From: JBFWQM01 sp050249455 | Lineage (GTDB): Bacteria > Pseudomonadota > Alphaproteobacteria > MPNO01 > VGEU01 | Length of the DNA stretch: 55,302 bases | NCBI GenBank assembly: GCA_050249455.1 | Contig: JBFWQM010000008.1 | Location: forward strand, 1-55,302 | Direction: 5' to 3' | In this document: in pieces, positions 17,701 through 25,129 of the stretch | How positions within the stretch are numbered: position 1 is the first letter of the stretch | Layout: the number at the start of each line of letters is the position of its first letter | The notes under the pieces: model-generated | Seen by the model: the letters and a program-made list of their open reading frames with translations, nothing else | Database searches by the model: none | What the model was told of the DNA's origin: nothing | Translations under genes and position numbers: made by a program

Positions 17701-19631
17701 GCGTCCGTGTCGTTGGCGAGGAGCTCCGAGGCCGCAAAGGTGATCGCGGTGTCCTCGAACGTGTTCAGCACGTCGCCGCCGACCACCGGCGCGTCGTTGA
17801 CCTCGCCGACCGTCACCGTGACGGATGCCGTCGCCACGCCGCCCTGGTTGTCGGTCACCGTGTAGGTGAAGCTGTCGACGCCGCTGAAGCCGGGGTTCGG
17901 CGTGTAGGTGAAGGTGCCGTTGCCGTTGGCGACGACGCTGCCCTGCGCCGCCTGGCCGACCGCGACGACCGACAAGGTGCCGCCGTCCGGGTCGCTGTCG
18001 TTGGCGATCAGCGATGCGCCCGAAAAGACCACCGACTTGTTCTCGGCGGTCGCGAGCGCGTCCCCGGCGGCGATCGGCGGATCGTTGACCGGCGTGACGG
18101 TCACCACCACCGTGCCGGTGGTGCTGCCGCCGAGACCATCGGCGACGGTGTAGGCGTAGTTGTCGACGCCGTTGAAGTCGGGGTTCGGCGTGTAGGTGAA
18201 GGTGCCGTCGCCGTTGGCGACGACGGTGCCGTTCGACGCACCCGACACGCTGACGATCGACAGCGCGCCGCCGGAGACGCTGGCGTCGTTGCCCAGCAGC
18301 GCGCCGGCGTTGAAGGTGAGCGCCGTGTCTTCCGCCGTCGCCAGCGTGTCGGCGACGGCGACCGGCGCGCCGCCGGGAGCCGGCGGCTGCTGCTGGAGCA
18401 GCAGCTCGGTGTTGCGGTCGACGCCGCCCAGCCCGCCGAGGCCGAGCGAGGCGAGCTGCACCAGGCCGGGGAACTTGTAGGCGAGGGTGAAGGCGTTGAA
18501 CAGGTTGGGATCGCCCGATCCGCCGAGGCCGAGCGCGCCGGCGAAGAATGGCGAGTCGCTGCCGACCTGCGGGTCGCCGTAGGCGCTGCCGCCCGGCTGG
18601 TTGCCGCCGGCGGCGGGCTCCGTCTGCGCCGCCTGCTGCAGCTCCGCCTGGCTCGGCTCGTTGTGGCGCTCGTCCGGGTTCTGCTGCTGTTGCTGCTGCG
18701 GCGGCTGGTTGACGCTGAACGGGGTCAGCAGCGTCGACATGCCGCGCGCGTCCTGGAACAGGAGGCCGAGCAGCGATTGCGGCACCGGCCCCGGCACCGT
18801 CGGCGGCGCGGTCGGGCTGCTGACGAACGTCGCCCAGCCGGGGATGTCGATGACGACCGACCCGGCGCTGTTGGTGACGGTGATGACGCCCGAATCGAGG
18901 GCGAAGGTGGTCTGGCCGCCGACCTGCACGACGTTGATGCCGTATTCGGTGCCGCGCACGCCCAGGGTCGCGACCGGTGTGTCGACGCGCAGCGCCGCCG
19001 GGTTGGCCTTGGCGATCTCGCCCGACACCGCGACGAACGCGCCCTGCAGCAGGGTGAAGGCCGAGGCGCCGGCGGCCGGCTGTGACGGGTTGAACACGAG
19101 GTCGTCGAGCACCATCCGCGCGTTCTCGGAAAGCGCGAACGTCGTCTTGTCGACGAACACGAGGCCGAGCTTGGCGCCGGCGCCGGTCGCCACCACGTCG
19201 CCCTTGTAGACCGGGTCGCCCTGGTGCAGCGCCTCGCGCACGCCGTTGGCGTGGGTGACGGTCGCGCCGCCGGTGATGAGCTCCACCTTGCCGATCGCTG
19301 CGCCGGGCCCGGGCGACGCGCCGGCCTGCGCGTACTGGCCGGGCGCGAGCGGGCCGGCGAGCTTGGCCACCAGCTCCGGCGACATCCGCGCGCCGAGGTC
19401 GGACACCAGCGTCGGCGGCGTCTCGGCCATGTAGTAGCCGCGCACCAGCACCGACGCGCCGTCGGCACCGGTCAGCATCAGGTCGTGGCCGTGGCGCGCG
19501 TAGTCGGCGGCGATGACGAAGTCGGCGCCCGGCACGTGCAGCTCGCTTGCGCCGGCCTGCAGGACGAGCGGTGCTTCGTCCGCGGCGCCGGACGGCGCGG
19601 CGGTGGTGATCGGGGCGGTGTGGAGCGCCAT
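14724..19631 (-). CDS. Giant FecR/cadherin-like/RTX protein, type I secretion substrate
   Basis: This is a 1635-residue acidic, glycine- and aspartate-rich protein. In order: residues 20-110 form a small N-terminal domain with DGASVLVRGYYMAETPPTLV, like the prefix of BapA-type adhesins. Residues 115-275 form a FecR-type domain (VELITGGATVTHANGVREA, TPVATLGVRGTEYGI). Residues 309-345 are a Pro/Gln-rich linker with six glutamines in a row. Residues 421-902 hold five tandem cadherin-like repeats of about 95 residues, each with LLANDSDPDG-type and GTFTYTPNPGFSG-type motifs. From 903 to about 1520 there are some 25-30 calcium-binding RTX nonapeptides (GGAGNDTLI type). The C-terminus ends DVQIVITS, like a type I secretion signal. 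The start at 19631 (MALHTAPITT) was preferred to a longer one because GGAGAACTGAGG precedes it. It is probably exported by the two following genes as an adhesin or surface protein. Confidence 0.88.
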   Translation of the reverse strand: MALHTAPITTAAPSGAADEAPLVLQAGASELHVPGADFVIAADYARHGHDLMLTGADGASVLVRGYYMAETPPTLVSDLGARMSPELVAKLAGPLAPGQYAQAGASPGPGAAIGKVELITGGATVTHANGVREALHQGDPVYKGDVVATGAGAKLGLVFVDKTTFALSENARMVLDDLVFNPSQPAAGASAFTLLQGAFVAVSGEIAKANPAALRVDTPVATLGVRGTEYGINVVQVGGQTTFALDSGVITVTNSAGSVVIDIPGWATFVSSPTAPPTVPGPVPQSLLGLLFQDARGMSTLLTPFSVNQPPQQQQQQNPDERHNEPSQAELQQAAQTEPAAGGNQPGGSAYGDPQVGSDSPFFAGALGLGGSGDPNLFNAFTLAYKFPGLVQLASLGLGGLGGVDRNTELLLQQQPPAPGGAPVAVADTLATAEDTALTFNAGALLGNDASVSGGALSIVSVSGASNGTVVANGDGTFTYTPNPDFNGVDNYAYTVADGLGGSTTGTVVVTVTPVNDPPIAAGDALATAENKSVVFSGASLIANDSDPDGGTLSVVAVGQAAQGSVVANGNGTFTYTPNPGFSGVDSFTYTVTDNQGGVATASVTVTVGEVNDAPVVGGDVLNTFEDTAITFAASELLANDTDADGDALAIIGFGQPVNGTLADNGDGTFTYTPDPNFSGPDFFTYTVSDGKGGTASGGVTIAVGGANEAPTAGGDSATTPQGTPLLISSAVLLANDSDPDGGTLAIIATSQPANGSLVANGNGTFTYTPNPGFAGGDAFTYTLSDGQGGTATATVSITVTPVAPPNTPPVAVADAVTVIQDQSGEIFLDTLLANDLDADGDAVLFESFTDPAHGALSLTDGGFLSYVPDEGYSGPDSFTYTISDGKGGFATGVVNITVTPADEVIVGTPDPDVLVGGAGNDTLLGSDGDDTLIGGAGDDSILGEGGDDVIQWNDGDGNDTVAGDGGDDTLIVDGNPTGGTTYTLSGESIPPVLLIDGPNPAVITLDSVENITIVAGDGDDSLFVDGAFGGGTVTFVGGGGNDTVAAAGSGLDYVVAGGAGDDVIFTGSGDDLVTWNAGDGSDLIDTGAGQDTVQVNASEGADLVSIKDVGGQTVVTLAGALGGEILISNAETLLISVTAGAGDDVVTIGDLSAGGAPQLLIDTGSGNDTFDASAATGPVTVFGGIGNDTLIGGAGDDVIDGGPGADVMAGGPGNDTYYVDDPGDTIVEEPNEGVDKVIGSASVTLSANVENLTLAGNQDIDGTGNELDNVIVGNDGDNVLAGGAGNDTLIGGLGADALIGGEGNDTYEVDDPGDTVVENADEGLDVVESSVDFTLPDNVEVLVLTGGQDIDGTGNGQENVIFGNNGANVLTGAGGNDNIFALGGDDTIVWQPGDGNDQVDGGAGTDTLLATLGSGGNVITLSDAGGGFASLAMNGETLLLSAVEIVKIDSGDGDDDLVSNTANVALDWNGGGGNDSVIAGAANDTLAGGSGNDFLQGGAGADALTGGPGADTYHWRSPGEAATVASNGGTAAGDVITDFAPGEDKISLFGDNFGLFQVPTQEGINFSIIDGPYDGTAAGGNANFDAGAPTLIYSKADSTLYFDANGKGEGYTIVATVDPGVVVTKDDVQIVITS

Positions 19632-19695
19632 GGCGAGCCTCAGTTCTCCACCGGCAGCGGCCGCGCGAAATCGAGCCAAATACCGGTAAAATGCG

Positions 19696-19724
19696 AGTAT
19701 TGTTGAAGACTAGCAGGGGGTCAA
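19696..19724 (-). promoter_or_regulatory. Promoter of the RTX/type I secretion operon
   Basis: On the minus strand, TTGACC (19724-19719) is followed after exactly 17 bases by AATACT (19701-19696). These match 5 of 6 and 4 of 6 consensus bases. Transcription would begin near 19689, some 58 bases before the RTX start at 19631. The surrounding DNA is noticeably richer in A and T than the genes. Confidence 0.6.
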
Positions 19725-19733
19725 CGGCAGGTC

Positions 19734-19749
19734 CGTGACGCGCATCACA
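19734..19749. promoter_or_regulatory. CRP/FNR-family binding site candidate
   Basis: The sequence CGTGACGCGCATCACA matches the CRP consensus TGTGA-N6-TCACA at 9 of 10 positions. It lies in the divergent region between the adenylate cyclase gene (starting 19770) and the RTX operon. Its centre is about 52 bases upstream of the predicted RTX transcription start, the right side for activation. It is also about 20 bases before the cyclase start codon, where binding would tend to repress. Which CRP-family protein binds, if any, cannot be told. Confidence 0.55.
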
Positions 19750-19769
19750 ATCATGGTTAAGCCGAAACG

Positions 19770-22055
19770 ATGACCGGTGCGGTCGGACGGCTGGCCCAGC
19801 GCAGCGAAACCGACGCGGCCCCGCCGTCGAAGCCGGCGCGGCGCGGCCGTCAGGGATGGTGGCGCCGCCGGCTGCGGCTGGGCCTGCCGCGCGCGGTCGC
19901 GCTGGCGCTGCTGGCGGTGCTGCTGGCGCTCCGGGCATGGGACCCGCTGCCGGTGGAGGCGCTGCGGCTGCGCACCTTCGATCTTTACCAGAACCTCGCG
20001 CCGCGCCCGATCGCCGCCCGGCCCGCGGTGATCGTCGACATCGACGAGGAGAGCATGGCCGCGATCAGCCAGTGGCCGTGGCCGCGCACCGTGCTGGCCG
20101 ACATGGTGGACAGGCTGTTCCGCCTGGGCGCCGTGGCGGTCGCCTTCGATTCGGTGTTCCCGGAGCCCGACCGCATGTCCCCGGCCAACGTGGCGCAGGC
20201 CTTCCGCGGCCTCAACGACGAGGCGCGGGCCAGCCTTAACGCGATGCCGAGTAACGATTCCGTGTTCGCCGACAGCCTGCGGCGCGGCCGGGTGGTGCTG
20301 GGCCAGGCGACGATGGAGCGGCCGGTCGCCGGCGCCGCGCCGCGTCCCGCCGCCGTGACGCCGGTGGCGGAGATCGGCGGCGACCCGCGGCCGCACCTGT
20401 TCCACTACCCGGCCGTGCTGCGCAACGTGCCGGAGATCGAGGCCGCGGCGGCCGGACGCGGCATGATGACCATCCCGCCGGAGAGCGACAACATCGTGCG
20501 CCGCGTGCCCGCCGTGATGCGGGTGGGCGAGGCGCTGTACCCGTCGCTGGTGGTCGAGCTGCTGCGCGTGGCCACCGGCCAGTCGACCTACGGGGTCCGG
20601 GTCGACCGCGCCGGCGTGCAGGGCATCGTGGTCGCCGGCACCCTGATCCCGACCGACGGCCAGGGGCGCATCTGGGTCCACTTCTCCGCGCCCGACCCGG
20701 CGCGCTACCTGTCGGCGCACAAGGTCATCGACGGCAGCGCGCCGCCCGAGTCGGTGCGCGGCAAACTGGTGCTGGTCGGCGCGTCGGCGGCAGGCCTGCG
20801 CGACCTGCGCGCGACGCCGCTGTCGCCAACCATGCCGGGGGTGGAGGTGCACGCCCAGCTGATCGAGACCATCCTGTCGGGCTCGCACCTGGTGCGGCCG
20901 AACTATGCGCCGGGGGCGGAGCTGACCTTGACCCTGGTCGCCGGGCTCCTGATCGTCACGCTGGTGCCGCTGGTCGGCGCATGGTGGACGCTGGCGATCG
21001 GCACCGTCGTCGCGGCGTCGCTGGCCGGCACGTCGTGGTACCTCTACCTCGAGCAGCGGATGCTGATCGACGTCGGCTACGCGATGGGCAGCGCCATCGT
21101 GCTTTACGGCGTGCTGACGTTCCTGGGCTTCGCGCGCGAGGAGGCGCAGCGCCAGCGCATCAAGACCGCGTTCTCGCGCTACCTGTCGCCCGACGTGGTG
21201 TCGCGGCTGGCCGAGGATTCATCGCAGCTCAAGCTGGGCGGCGAGATGCGCGAGATGACCCTGCTGTTCACCGACGTGGAGGGCTTCACCCGCATCTCGG
21301 AGAACTACGACGCGGTCGGCCTGACCAACCTGGTCAACTCGATCCTGACGCCGCTGACGCGCTGCGTGCTGGCGACCGGCGGCACGGTGGACAAGTACAT
21401 GGGCGACGCGATCATGGCGTTCTGGAACGCGCCGCTGAACGACGCGGAGCACGCGCGCCACGCCTGCCTGACGGGGCTCGCGATCCGGCGCGAGATCGCG
21501 CCGCTCAACGAGCGCATCCGCGCCGACGCCGAGGCGCGCGGCCGGCCGTTCTCCCCCATCAACGTCGGGGTCGGCATCAACACCGGCGAGTGCTGCGTCG
21601 GCAACATGGGCTCGGACCTGCGCTTCGACTACTCGGTGCTGGGCGACACGGTGAACATCGCCTCGCGGCTGGAGGGCCAGACGCGCACCTACCGCGTCGG
21701 CATCGTGGTCGGCGAGACGACGCAGGCGCAGGCCCCCGACCTCGCCTTCCTGGAGGTCGACCTGCTGCGCGTGGTCGGCAAGACGCGACCGGTGCGCATC
21801 TTCACCCTGGCCGGCGACGCCGCGCACGCCGCGACGCCGGCGTTCCAGGCCCTGGCCGCGAAGCACGCCGCGCTGATCGCCGCCTATCGCGCCCAGGACT
21901 GGGACGCGGCCGAGGCGCTGTGCGGCGAATGCCTGGCGCTGGAGCCAGCGTTCGCCGGCCTCTACCAGGTCTATGCCGAGCGCATCGCCGGCTTCCGCCT
22001 CGACCCGCCGCCGCCGGCATGGGACGGCGTCTACGTCGCGACGTCGAAGCACTGA
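19770..22055 (+). CDS. Adenylate cyclase with CHASE2 sensor domain
   Basis: This is a membrane-bound class III cyclase of 761 residues. It has a membrane helix near 40-58, an extracytoplasmic CHASE2 domain (about 60-380, with PAVIVDIDEESMAAISQWPW and GKLVLVGASAAGLRDLRATP), three hydrophobic segments (about 388-455), and a cyclase domain from about 470 to 670. Catalytic features are present: metal aspartates D502 (FTDVEGFT) and D546 (KYMGDAIMAFW), the adenine-contacting lysine K542, and N629 and R633 in VNIASRLE. A C-terminal tail of about 80 residues looks TPR-like. It should make cAMP in response to an unknown periplasmic signal. It is divergent from the RTX operon across 138 bases with a CRP-like site, and CHASE2 cyclases are known neighbours of FecR-domain proteins. 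Confidence 0.92.
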   Translation: MTGAVGRLAQRSETDAAPPSKPARRGRQGWWRRRLRLGLPRAVALALLAVLLALRAWDPLPVEALRLRTFDLYQNLAPRPIAARPAVIVDIDEESMAAISQWPWPRTVLADMVDRLFRLGAVAVAFDSVFPEPDRMSPANVAQAFRGLNDEARASLNAMPSNDSVFADSLRRGRVVLGQATMERPVAGAAPRPAAVTPVAEIGGDPRPHLFHYPAVLRNVPEIEAAAAGRGMMTIPPESDNIVRRVPAVMRVGEALYPSLVVELLRVATGQSTYGVRVDRAGVQGIVVAGTLIPTDGQGRIWVHFSAPDPARYLSAHKVIDGSAPPESVRGKLVLVGASAAGLRDLRATPLSPTMPGVEVHAQLIETILSGSHLVRPNYAPGAELTLTLVAGLLIVTLVPLVGAWWTLAIGTVVAASLAGTSWYLYLEQRMLIDVGYAMGSAIVLYGVLTFLGFAREEAQRQRIKTAFSRYLSPDVVSRLAEDSSQLKLGGEMREMTLLFTDVEGFTRISENYDAVGLTNLVNSILTPLTRCVLATGGTVDKYMGDAIMAFWNAPLNDAEHARHACLTGLAIRREIAPLNERIRADAEARGRPFSPINVGVGINTGECCVGNMGSDLRFDYSVLGDTVNIASRLEGQTRTYRVGIVVGETTQAQAPDLAFLEVDLLRVVGKTRPVRIFTLAGDAAHAATPAFQALAAKHAALIAAYRAQDWDAAEALCGECLALEPAFAGLYQVYAERIAGFRLDPPPPAWDGVYVATSKH

Positions 22056-22070
22056 GTCCCGCTCCGGTCC

Positions 22071-22979
22071 CTATCCCGCATCCCAATACGGCGCCCGGCC
22101 GAAGCGCGCGACGAGGAAATCGACGAACAGGCGGACCTTCGCCGACAAATGCCGGCTGGGCGGCCAGATCGCGTGCAGCGCCCGCGGCGGCGCCGCGTAG
22201 CCGTCGAGCACGCTGCGCAGCGCGCCGCGGCGGACCGCGTCGCCCAGGATGAACGTCGGCAGCAACGCGATGCCGCAGCCGCCGACCGCGGCGTCGCGCA
22301 GCACGTCGCCGTTGTTGCACGACAGCCGCCACGGCACCGGCACCCAGTGGACCGCGCCGTCCGGCCCGGTCAGCCGCCACTGGTTGCCGGTCGCCTGGTT
22401 GCCGTAGTTCAGGCAGTCGTGGCCGCGCAGGTCGTCGGGGTGGCGCGGTACGCCGCGCGCGTCGAGATAGGCCGGCGCCGCGCACAGCACCACCGCCACC
22501 GGCGCGATGCGGCGGGCGACCAGGCTCGACGACGGCAGGTCGGCGATGCGCAGGGTGACGTCGTAGCCGCCCTCCACGGGATCGACCAGCTCGTCCGACA
22601 GGTTGAGCAGGACCTGCAGGCCGGGATTGGCCGTCATGAAATCGCCCAGCGCGCGGCCCAGGTGAATGGTGCCGAACGACATCGGCGCATTGACCCTGAG
22701 CAGCCCGCGTGGTTCCGCCGACAGCCGGGCGACCGCGAGGTCGGCCTCCTCCAGGTCGGCGAGGATGGCGAGGCAGCGGTCGTAGTAGGCTTGGCCGTTC
22801 TCGGTCGGCGCGACCTGCCGGGTGGTGCGGTTGAGGAGCTGGACCCCCAGCGATTCCTCCAGGTCCAGCACGTGCTTGCTGACCGCCGAGCGCGACAGCC
22901 GCAGCTCGCGCGCGGCCTGCGAGTAGCTGCCGTGCGCGACCACGCGGGTGAAGGCCCGGATGCTGGCGAGCTTGTCCAT
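22071..22979 (-). CDS. LysR family transcriptional regulator
   Basis: This regulator of 302 residues has an N-terminal winged helix-turn-helix (residues 1-60, with SYSQAARELRLSRSAVSKHV) and a C-terminal effector-binding domain of the periplasmic-binding fold. The sequence is closest to the CrgA-like/YhjC-type subgroup (LLNRTTRQVAPTENG, ILADLEEADLAV). The start at 22979 (MDKLASIRAF) fits the family; longer frames upstream would run into the divergent promoter region. It is divergent from pirin and wrbA across 131 bases, and LysR regulators commonly control their divergent neighbour, so it probably regulates the pirin-wrbA pair in response to a quinone or electrophile. It ends 15 bases from the convergent adenylate cyclase gene. 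Confidence 0.92.
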   Translation of the reverse strand: MDKLASIRAFTRVVAHGSYSQAARELRLSRSAVSKHVLDLEESLGVQLLNRTTRQVAPTENGQAYYDRCLAILADLEEADLAVARLSAEPRGLLRVNAPMSFGTIHLGRALGDFMTANPGLQVLLNLSDELVDPVEGGYDVTLRIADLPSSSLVARRIAPVAVVLCAAPAYLDARGVPRHPDDLRGHDCLNYGNQATGNQWRLTGPDGAVHWVPVPWRLSCNNGDVLRDAAVGGCGIALLPTFILGDAVRRGALRSVLDGYAAPPRALHAIWPPSRHLSAKVRLFVDFLVARFGRAPYWDAG

Positions 22980-23018
22980 CGACGCGTCCCCATTGTCCAC
23001 GAATTGGCGACACACCAT

Positions 23019-23062
23019 ACAACATCGGCCGGATTGTGCATGAATGGGATCGGCCCGATATC
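23019..23062 (+). promoter_or_regulatory. Divergent lysR/pirin promoter with dyad
   Basis: A dyad ACAA-N11-TTGT (23019-23037) overlaps TTGTGC (23034-23039). After 17 bases TTGTGC is followed by GATATC (23057-23062), together a weak promoter for pirin. LysR proteins bind interrupted dyads of about this size near the -35 box of their target. The pirin ribosome binding site AAAGGAGGT is strong. Confidence 0.4.
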
Positions 23063-23110
23063 TGCGGGCAAGCGAGCCGCACGGCTCCGTAGCCAAAGGA
23101 GGTACCCGCA

Positions 23111-23821
23111 ATGATCACCGTCCGTCGCGCCGAGGACCGAGGCGTCGCCGACCACGGCTGGCTGGACAGCCGCCATACCTTTTCGTTCGGCGACTACCGC
23201 GACCCGGCCCACATGGGGTTCGGCCCGCTGCGCGTCATCAACGAGGACCGCGTCGCGCCGGGCGGCGGCTTCGCCACCCACGGCCACCGCGACATGGAGA
23301 TCGTCTCCTATGTCCTGGAGGGCGCGCTGGCGCACCGCGACAGCATCGGCACCGGCTCGGTGATCCGGCCGGGGGACGTGCAGCGCATGACCGCCGGAAC
23401 GGGCATCCGCCACAGCGAGTTCAACGATTCTGCCGACGCGCCGGTGCACTTCCTGCAGATCTGGCTGTTCCCGGAGCGGGACGGCCTGACGCCGGGCTAC
23501 GAGCAAAAGTCGTTCGCGGACGCGGAGCGCCGCGGCCGGCTGCGCCTGATCGCCTCGCGCGACGGCGCCGACGGGTCGGTGGTGATCCACCAGGACGTCC
23601 GCCTGTATGCGGCGGTGCTCGGGGCCGGGCAGGCGGTCGGGCATACGCCGGCGGACGGCCGGACGGCGTGGATCCAGGTCGCGCGCGGCGCGGTGAGCCT
23701 CAACGGGCAGGCGCTGCGCGCCGGCGACGGCGCCGCGGTGACCGGCGAGACCGCGCTCACCCTCGCGGCGGACGGCGACGGCGGCGAAGTGCTGCTGTTC
23801 GACCTGCCGCCGGCCCGCTGA
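23111..23821 (+). CDS. Pirin family protein
   Basis: This is a bicupin protein of 236 residues in the YhhW/pirin group. The N-terminal cupin carries the metal ligands: HTFSFGDYRDPAHMGFGPL, THGHRDMEIVSYVLEG with its two histidines, and GTGIRHSEFN. Some members, such as E. coli YhhW, have quercetin dioxygenase activity, while others act as redox sensors or regulators; which applies here cannot be told. The ATG at 23111 has AAAGGAGG eight bases upstream. It is followed after 26 bases by wrbA on the same strand and is divergent from a LysR regulator. The pirin-wrbA-lysR set suggests a response to quinones or oxidative stress. Confidence 0.93.
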   Translation: MITVRRAEDRGVADHGWLDSRHTFSFGDYRDPAHMGFGPLRVINEDRVAPGGGFATHGHRDMEIVSYVLEGALAHRDSIGTGSVIRPGDVQRMTAGTGIRHSEFNDSADAPVHFLQIWLFPERDGLTPGYEQKSFADAERRGRLRLIASRDGADGSVVIHQDVRLYAAVLGAGQAVGHTPADGRTAWIQVARGAVSLNGQALRAGDGAAVTGETALTLAADGDGGEVLLFDLPPAR

Positions 23822-23847
23822 ACGCCTTTTCCAGCCGGAGACCGACC

Positions 23848-24444
23848 ATGACCAAGGTTCTCGTCCTCTACTACTCCGCCCACGGCCACATCGAGACGAT
23901 GGCCCAGGCGGTGGCCGAAGGCGTCAGCGAAGCGGGCGCCAAGGCGACAATCAAGCGGGTGCCCGAGCTGGTGCCGGAGGAGGTCGCGCGCAAGGCCGGC
24001 TACAAGCTCGACCAGCCGGCGCCGGTCGCCGAGCCGGCGGAGCTCGCCGACTACGACGCCATCATCTTCGGCACCGGCACGCGCTTCGGCAACATGACGG
24101 CCCAGATGAAGAACTTCCTGGACCAGGCCGGCCCGCTGTGGGCGCAGGGCAAGCTGGTCGGCAAGGTGGGGTCGGTGTTCACCTCGTCCGCCACCCAGCA
24201 CGGCGGCCAGGAATCGACCATCCTGACCTTCCACCCGGTGCTGCTGCACCTCGGGATGGTGATCGTCGGGCTGCCCTATGCCTTCCAGGGCCAGACCGGC
24301 GTCGCGGAGGTCATGGGCAATTCGCCTTACGGCGCCTCCACGATCGCCGGCGGCGACGGCAGCCGCCGGCCGAGCGAGGTCGAGCTTGCCGGCGCCCGAT
24401 ACCAGGGCAGGCACGTGGCGGCCATTGCGGCAAAACTGCGCTGA
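23848..24444 (+). CDS. wrbA: NAD(P)H:quinone oxidoreductase WrbA
   Basis: This is a flavodoxin-like FMN enzyme that reduces quinones by two electrons, so avoiding semiquinones. Family signatures are the FMN phosphate loop YYSAHGHIETMA, the segment GTGTRFGNMTAQMKNFLDQ, and TSSATQHGGQESTIL. The length of 198 residues equals E. coli WrbA (198). The start ATG at 23848 has CCGGAG ten bases upstream. It is probably co-transcribed with pirin just upstream. Two strong hairpins follow it, and they likely mark the end of this transcript. Confidence 0.96.
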   Translation: MTKVLVLYYSAHGHIETMAQAVAEGVSEAGAKATIKRVPELVPEEVARKAGYKLDQPAPVAEPAELADYDAIIFGTGTRFGNMTAQMKNFLDQAGPLWAQGKLVGKVGSVFTSSATQHGGQESTILTFHPVLLHLGMVIVGLPYAFQGQTGVAEVMGNSPYGASTIAGGDGSRRPSEVELAGARYQGRHVAAIAAKLR

Positions 24445-24456
24445 ACAAAGAGGGAA

Positions 24457-24512
24457 CAACGGCGGCGATCCGGTTCGCCGCCGTTGCACGCCAGGGAACC
24501 CGATGGGTTCCC
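24457..24512 (+). terminator. Two tandem hairpins between wrbA and bphO
   Basis: The first is a perfect 12-bp stem, CAACGGCGGCGA (24457-24468) and TCGCCGCCGTTG (24475-24486), with a 6-base loop, starting 13 bases after the wrbA stop. The second is GGGAACCC / GGGTTCCC (24494-24512) with a 3-base loop. No T run follows. The first probably ends the pirin-wrbA transcript; the second overlaps the EcfG-type promoter. Confidence 0.6.
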
Positions 24513-24519
24513 GCCCGTT
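24495..24519 (+). promoter_or_regulatory. Sigma-EcfG (general stress) promoter of bphO-bphP
   Basis: GGAAC (24495-24499), then 16 bases, then CGTT (24516-24519), is an exact match to the known consensus GGAAC-N16/17-CGTT of the alphaproteobacterial general stress sigma factor EcfG. Transcription would start near 24526, about 20 bases before the bphO ATG at 24547. The only other close match seen in the intergenic DNA lies before the facing receiver gene of the same cluster. Confidence 0.65.
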
Positions 24520-24546
24520 ATGTCGGGTCGCTGAAGGCAAGGGTCG

Positions 24547-25119
24547 ATGGCGGGCGTCACGAGCATACGGGAGCAGCTGAAGCGGGCAACGGCACCCGTC
24601 CACGCGCGCCTGGAACGCGACCTCGGGCTCGCCGGCGAAGGGTTGAGCCGCCCGCGCTACATCTTCCTGCTGGCCCGCTTCTACGGGTTCCACGCGGCAT
24701 GGGAACCGGCGATGGCGCGGGTGCTGGCCGACGACGCCTTCTGGGCGCCGCGACGGCGGGCGCCGCGCCTGGCCGCGGACCTCAACGCCTACGGCTTCAC
24801 CGACACCGACATGGCCGCCTTGCCGGTCTGCCCGGAACTGCCGCGGTTGGACACGACGGCGCGGGCGCTGGGGTCGCTGTACGTCCTGGAGGGCTCGCGC
24901 CTGGGCGGCGCCGTGGTGGCGCGCAACCTGGCGGCCGTAATGGGCGCCCGCGACCGCTCCGCCTATTTCGACGCCGACCGCGGGGAGACGGCGCGGCTGT
25001 GGCGGGAATACCTGGTGCGGCTGGAGGGGTTCGCGACGCCCGGCAATGCGGCGGAGATCGTCGCTGCGGCCGGCGATACGTTCGACCGCCTGCACCGGTG
25101 GCTGTGCCGGGGCGGTTGA
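24547..25119 (+). CDS. bphO: Heme oxygenase (biliverdin-producing)
   Basis: This is a cytoplasmic enzyme of 190 residues that opens heme to biliverdin IX-alpha, the chromophore of bacteriophytochromes. The proximal heme histidine is in ATAPVHARLERDL near residue 18. The distal helix glycine-rich segment is ALGSLYVLEGSRLGGAVVARN near residue 115. It is a little shorter than plant-type enzymes and typical of bacterial BphO. The next gene, starting 10 bases after its stop, is the phytochrome that needs its product, so the pair is one operon. A match to a general-stress promoter lies just upstream. Confidence 0.93.
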   Translation: MAGVTSIREQLKRATAPVHARLERDLGLAGEGLSRPRYIFLLARFYGFHAAWEPAMARVLADDAFWAPRRRAPRLAADLNAYGFTDTDMAALPVCPELPRLDTTARALGSLYVLEGSRLGGAVVARNLAAVMGARDRSAYFDADRGETARLWREYLVRLEGFATPGNAAEIVAAAGDTFDRLHRWLCRGG

Positions 25120-25129
25120 GGGCAGCGCG

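Noticed and set aside
14685..19085. A 1466-codon open frame on the plus strand opposite the RTX gene
   Set aside because: The repeat-rich minus-strand gene has clear FecR, cadherin-like and RTX motifs. The plus-strand frame is only its mirror, with Val/Ala/Arg-rich sequence and no domain.
14724..19631. The nonapeptide repeats as a possible CRISPR or minisatellite array
   Set aside because: The repeats stay in frame, vary at synonymous sites and encode GGxGxDxxx units, so they are protein repeats, not an array.
24453..24475. A first GGAAC followed by GGTT as another EcfG promoter
   Set aside because: The spacing is one or two bases too short and CGTT is absent. It lies within the perfect terminator-like hairpin.
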